Shown here: positions 59,976 through 64,000 of the stretch, in pieces
Layout of the letters: every line of letters starts with the position of its first letter
How positions within the stretch are numbered: the stretch's first letter is position 1
Assembly (NCBI RefSeq): GCF_964030895.1
Contig: NZ_OZ034986.1
Location: 124,001-188,000, forward strand
Length of the DNA: 64,000 nt
Direction: 5' to 3'
From: Spiroplasma endosymbiont of Nebria brevicollis
GTDB lineage: Bacteria; Bacillota_I; Bacilli_A; Mycoplasmatales; VBWQ01
Program-made: the position numbers and the translations under genes
Notes under the pieces: generated by a model
Database searches by the model: none
What the model was told of the DNA's origin: nothing
What the model saw: the letters and a program-made list of their open reading frames with translations, nothing else

Positions 59976-61787
59976 ATGAGTATCGATAAAAAATATATTA
60001 GAAACTTTTCCATTATTGCCCACATTGATCATGGAAAGTCAACGTTAGCAGATAGGATTCTGGAATTAACAGGTGCTGTTGCTATTCGTGATATGAAAGC
60101 ACAATTATTAGATTCAATGGAATTAGAACGCGAACGTGGAATTACTATTAAGTTAAATAGTGTTCAATTGCATTATCAATCCTTAAACGGTCATGTATAC
60201 TTATTTCATTTAATTGATACTCCAGGTCACGTTGATTTTACTTATGAAGTATCACGTAGTTTAGCTGCTTGTGAAGGAGCAATTTTAGTTGTAGATGCAG
60301 CTCAAGGCATCGAAGCCCAAACCTTAGCTAATGTTTATTTAGCCATTGATAACAATCTAGAAATCATTCCTGTTATTAATAAAATTGATTTACCAAGTGC
60401 TGACCCTGATAAAGTAAAAGCGGATATTGAATCAGTATTAGGTTTGCCAGCTGATGAAGCACCATTAATTTCTGCTAAGACTGGAATTAATATTCGTGAT
60501 GTTTTAGAAGCTGTTATTACTCATATTCCTTATCCTAAGGATGCTGACGATAATGCACCTTTAAAAGCTTTAATCTTTGATTCTTTTTATGATGCCTACC
60601 GTGGGGTAATGGCTTTTGTGAGAATTAAAACTGGTACTATTAAAGTTGGTGATAAAGTTCGCATGATGGCTTCTAAAGCTGAGTACGAAATCACTGAACT
60701 TGGTGTTCGTACACCCAAAGAAGAAAAACGTCAAGTGTTATATGCTGGTGAGGTTGGATGAATTGGTGCTGCTATTAAAGTCATTAGTGATGTTCATGTT
60801 GGTGATACTGTTACTAATGTGGCTAATCCTGCTTCGCAACCACTACCAGGGTATAAAACTCTAAAGCCAATGGTTTATTGTGGATTATATCCTATTGACA
60901 CTAATAAATATCAAGAATTAAAAGATGCTTTATATAAAGTTCAATTATCGGATGCTGCATTATTTTTCACTCCTGAAACTTCACAAGCATTAGGATTTGG
61001 ATTTCGTTGTGGTTTCTTAGGATTACTACATATGGATGTCATTCAAGAACGGCTAGAACGTGAATACAACTTAACATTAATTTCTTCTTTACCATCAGTT
61101 ATTTATGAAGTTAATTTAACTAATGGTGATAAATTAACTATTGATAATCCAACCAAATGACCCGCTCCCCAAACGGTTAAATCGATTGAAGAACCATTCG
61201 TCAAAGTAAAAATCATGACACCCGAACAATATGTTGGTGCTATTATGCAGTTATGTCAAGATAAAAGAGGGGTGTATTTAGATTTAGAGTATACTGATAA
61301 TTTAAGAAGAACATTGACATACAATTTGCCATTAAATGAAACTGTTATTAATTTCTTTGATAAATTAAAATCAATTTCTAAAGGTTATGCCTCATTAGAT
61401 TATGAATTAATTGGTTATCAAGAAAGTAAACTAGTAAAAATGGATATTTTATTAGCAGGAACAATTGTTGATGCCTTATCCATTATTGTTCATAAAGATT
61501 TTGCTTATGTTCAAGGACGTGTTTTATGTGAAAAATTAAAAAAATTAATTTCTAAACAAAATTTTGAAGTTGCCATTCAAGCTGCTATTAATAACAAAGT
61601 TATTGCCCGAACAACCGTGCAAGCAGTAAGAAAAGATGTTATTGCTAAATGTTATGGTGGTGATATTACTAGAAAACGAAAATTACTAGAAAAACAAAAA
61701 GAAGGTAAGAAAAAAATGAAATCAATTGGTAATGTAGAGTTGCCACCAGAAGCTTTCCGTTTTGTCTTGAAAATTGATGAAGAATAA
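59976..61787 (+). CDS. lepA: elongation factor 4 (LepA), 603 aa
   Basis: GTPase that acts on ribosomes in an EF-G-like way. G1 AHIDHGKST, switch [13 protein letters not shown]3 DTPGHVDF, G4 NKIDLP. The LepA-specific C-terminal domain is present (ending [20 protein letters not shown]). AGGTGAAAA binding site. Full length. Confidence 0.97.
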
Positions 61788-61796
61788 AATTAACAA

Positions 61797-61828
61797 ACAA
61801 AAAAGGTTCAGTTATGAACCTTTTTTGT
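61797..61828 (+). terminator. terminator of lepA
   Basis: ACAAAAAAGGTTCA pairs with TGAACCTTTTTTGT around GTTA. Confidence 0.92.
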
Positions 61829-62016
61829 AATTAAAAGAACAATATTTTTATTACGACTATTTTATGGAATGTTTTAGCATACTAGTTATCAATAATAGGC
61901 AGAAAATAAACCTTCTGTAAGATAAGTACTAATATTTTTTATTTACCTTGTGATTGATAATCAGTTATGGTATTCTATTAAGGACAAATCTTTTTTTGAA
62001 AATGAGGTAATATATT

Positions 62017-63219
62017 GTGTTCTTAAATCTAGACTATGTTGGACCCCACGGCATTACTGATACGTATGGATGGTTCCATGTTTATTCTTTTGCTATTATG
62101 TCAGGTATTTTTGCATCTATAATTGGAGCATGAATTAAATTTCGTCGTTATCGAGTTCCTACTGATTCTTTAACATGATCAATCGTTTTTATTATTCCAG
62201 CAGCTTTATTTGGAGCTAGTTTCTTAGGAAAAGATGACCCTAATAATCCTATGCCGTTCTGAAGTAAGTTTGCTTTTTGACATGGTGGTATGTCAATTCA
62301 TGGTGGCGTCTTATTTGGAATCATTGCTGGGGGTATAATTTTTTATATCGTTGGTCGCAAGTATAAAATTTCTTTATGGATTTATGGCGACTGTATTATT
62401 CCTAATATTTTATTAGGTCAAATTTTAGGTCGTTGAGGTAATTTCTTTAACCATGAGTTATTAGGTTCAGTTGTTAGTTATGATTCTTTATCATGATTAC
62501 CAGCATTTATTCGTGATAACTGTTTTAAACTAATTGATGGTAGTCCGCAAATGCTAGGCGGTCATATTGTTTATCGTGCTCCTATGTTCTTGTATGAATC
62601 ACTTGGTAATTTAGGATTATGAGTGGTTATTACCTTTATGGTTCCTAACTTTGGTAAATGGTTTGGTAAAAAACCATGAAAAGTTGAACCAGATAAATAT
62701 CACTTTAACTTTGGTCAAAACTTTAAATATTGAACAGTTACAACATTTAATCCTAAATATTGAAGTAAAAAAAATCGTGATGCTAACCGTTTAACATGAA
62801 CTAAAATGTGAAATGATGTTTATTACTATAATAAAGTTCCTGAGAATATTGTTACTAAAGCATTAGTAGAAATACCTGAATTCAAAGTTACGGGTCATTG
62901 ATTTAATGATTGTAAACAAAGAATAAAACACCGTAGTGCTGTTAGCAAAAAACTTTATGAAATTAATAATCCGCAACATTATCGTATGATGTATGCTGGT
63001 GTTCAAATTGGATTATACCTTTTTGGTTGAAATATAATTCGTTTTATTCTAGAGTTACAACGTGAACCACAAGATTTATTTTTAATTAATCTTCCAACGC
63101 TTGATTATACAATTATTTTATTAGTAGCTTGTTTTGGATTAGTAATTGCAATACTTGCCCAATTTGTTGCTCCTAAATATTTACGCTCACACGGTTGAAC
63201 ATATGAAAAAGAATATTAA
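62017..63219 (+). CDS. lgt: prolipoprotein diacylglyceryl transferase with long insertion (400 aa)
   Basis: Transfers diacylglycerol to the lipobox Cys of prolipoproteins at the membrane. Conserved blocks: FHVYSFAIMSGIF, HGGMSIHGGVLFG (catalytic His), and the signature GRWGNFFNHELLGS. Usual length is ~270-290; the extra ~110 residues form a cytoplasmic, Trp- and Lys-rich loop (about 215-325) before the last two helices. About sixteen TGA Trp codons. GTG start with GAGGT eight bases ahead. Essential for the many mollicute lipoproteins. Confidence 0.93.
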
Positions 63220-63235
63220 ACATATTCTTTTTCAT
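63203..63235 (+). terminator. terminator overlapping the lgt stop codon
   Basis: 14-bp perfect stem (63203-63216 with 63222-63235); the loop TAAAC contains the stop codon itself. Confidence 0.85.
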
Positions 63236-63360
63236 TATAATAACAAATTTTAATAATCCATTAAATAGATAATAGTTAATAAAGTAAGGGTTTTTGTTAT
63301 AATATTAATATAATATATTAGTGGAATAGTTATATTAATGCAATTATGAGGTGATTAAAA

Positions 63361-63666
63361 ATGTTATTACCAGTGAGTGCCGATGATCCTAATATTATTA
63401 ATTTTTTAGGTTTTAGAATTCGTGTACAAGATTTCTTGGCTGCTGCTGGGGGGTTGGCGTTAATAATTTTTTTAATTTTATTAGCTATTTTATTAATTAT
63501 GTATTTACGTAAAAGAATGACTATTAAAGGATATTTAAGTCTAGAAGAAAAGGATTATCAAGTAGAAGATAAAATTTTGCAAATTGAACATGAAATTAGT
63601 AAAATTCAACGTAAGTTTTATTCAACTAAACATGTAATCAAACGCACAAAAAAATATTTTAAATAG
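63361..63666 (+). CDS. small single-pass membrane protein (101 aa)
   Basis: Short outer N-terminus, helix at about residues 26-48 (GGLALIIFLILLAILLIMYL), then a charged cytoplasmic coiled coil (VEDKILQIEHEISKIQRKF). GAGGTGATT binding site. 20 bases before the next gene; likely an operon. Family unknown. Confidence 0.75.
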   Translation: MLLPVSADDPNIINFLGFRIRVQDFLAAAGGLALIIFLILLAILLIMYLRKRMTIKGYLSLEEKDYQVEDKILQIEHEISKIQRKFYSTKHVIKRTKKYFK

Positions 63667-63686
63667 TTATATTGTAGGTGATATTT

Positions 63687-64000
63687 ATGTCAAAATTAAA
63701 GTCTAAATTATTTAGTAAATTGTTTATTCAAAAAGAAAATTTATCATCTACTGATAAGCATGATAAATTACCTAATGCTAATCCCTATTTTAGTAATGTT
63801 GTACCACCTTCTATTAACAATAATATTGATACACCTGATGTGAATAATTTTTCTGAATCTAAACATTTACAAGTAACTAGCTCATATATTATGCCATTAC
63901 AAGAAAAATCAGAAAACATTGAAAGTTTCAGTACGCCAAAATCAACCTATTACGAACCACCACATTTATTTAACACTATGGCATTAGTAAGTTTTAAAAA
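63687..64000 (+). CDS. partial hydrophilic protein, unknown; runs off the window
   Basis: ATG after TAGGTGATA. The visible 104 residues are polar, rich in Ser, Asn, Pro and Lys (MSKLKSKLFSKLFIQKEN...), probably a disordered N-terminal region. The folded part must lie beyond the edge. Confidence 0.7.
   Translation, partial: MSKLKSKLFSKLFIQKENLSSTDKHDKLPNANPYFSNVVPPSINNNIDTPDVNNFSESKHLQVTSSYIMPLQEKSENIESFSTPKSTYYEPPHLFNTMALVSFK

Overview
The window is from a mollicute, almost certainly a Spiroplasma. It is very AT-rich. Nearly every protein gene needs TGA read as tryptophan (genetic code 4) to stay open; the lipoprotein transferase gene at 62017, for example, is only visible that way. The tmRNA, the tRNA set, the rRNA operon layout with no tRNA in the 16S-23S spacer, and the complete lower glycolysis gene set all fit. 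The 16S looks like that of a deep Spiroplasma lineage (possibly the ixodetis clade), but I cannot fix the species by eye.

Layout. 1-340: 3' part of tmRNA. 484-1397: nine tRNA genes closed by a 27-bp inverted repeat. 1784-8685: six same-strand genes in which a RavA-like MoxR ATPase and a ViaA-like VWA protein sit among membrane proteins. 8792-9187: two small decayed genes. 9346: tRNA-Phe. 9566-15272: nagA-nagB-tpiA-(AlaRS-editing-like gene)-gpmI, joining amino-sugar use to glycolysis. 15429-18668: two lysine/glutamate-rich accessory genes, the second an 887-residue coiled-coil protein. 18839-24758: eno, pfkA, pyk, thrS. 25056-30105: a 16S-23S-5S operon with promoter, boxA and processing stalks. 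30480-31842: infC-rpmI-rplT behind an L20-type leader. 32021-38487: membrane protein, dimeric dUTPase, YgjP-like protease, TrmH-family methyltransferase, pheS, pheT.

38526-43706 is an accessory and decaying stretch: an IS30-type remnant, a MATE transporter, a frameshifted ABC exporter pair, a broken coiled-coil gene and, on the minus strand, an OTU-family cysteine protease (deubiquitinase-like) that looks like a host-directed effector. 44143 is valS behind a T-box. 46763-50349 holds small membrane-anchored genes and a comEC broken by two frameshifts. Then come holA, a four-segment membrane protein, an IS256 remnant, ilvA, rpsT, a DUF2779 nuclease-like gene, fmt, an ECF S-component-like gene, lepA and lgt. 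The window ends in an unfinished gene.

Themes. Sugar phosphates enter through NagA/NagB and Pfk and leave through Tpi, Gpm, Eno and Pyk. Translation quality control looks relaxed: ThrRS and PheRS have lost their recognisable editing residues, ValRS keeps its own, and a free-standing AlaRS-editing-like protein has also lost its metal ligands. Pseudogenes and mobile-element scars cluster around the accessory genes. The OTU gene, and the leader structure it shares with its neighbour, are the most interesting part of the window.
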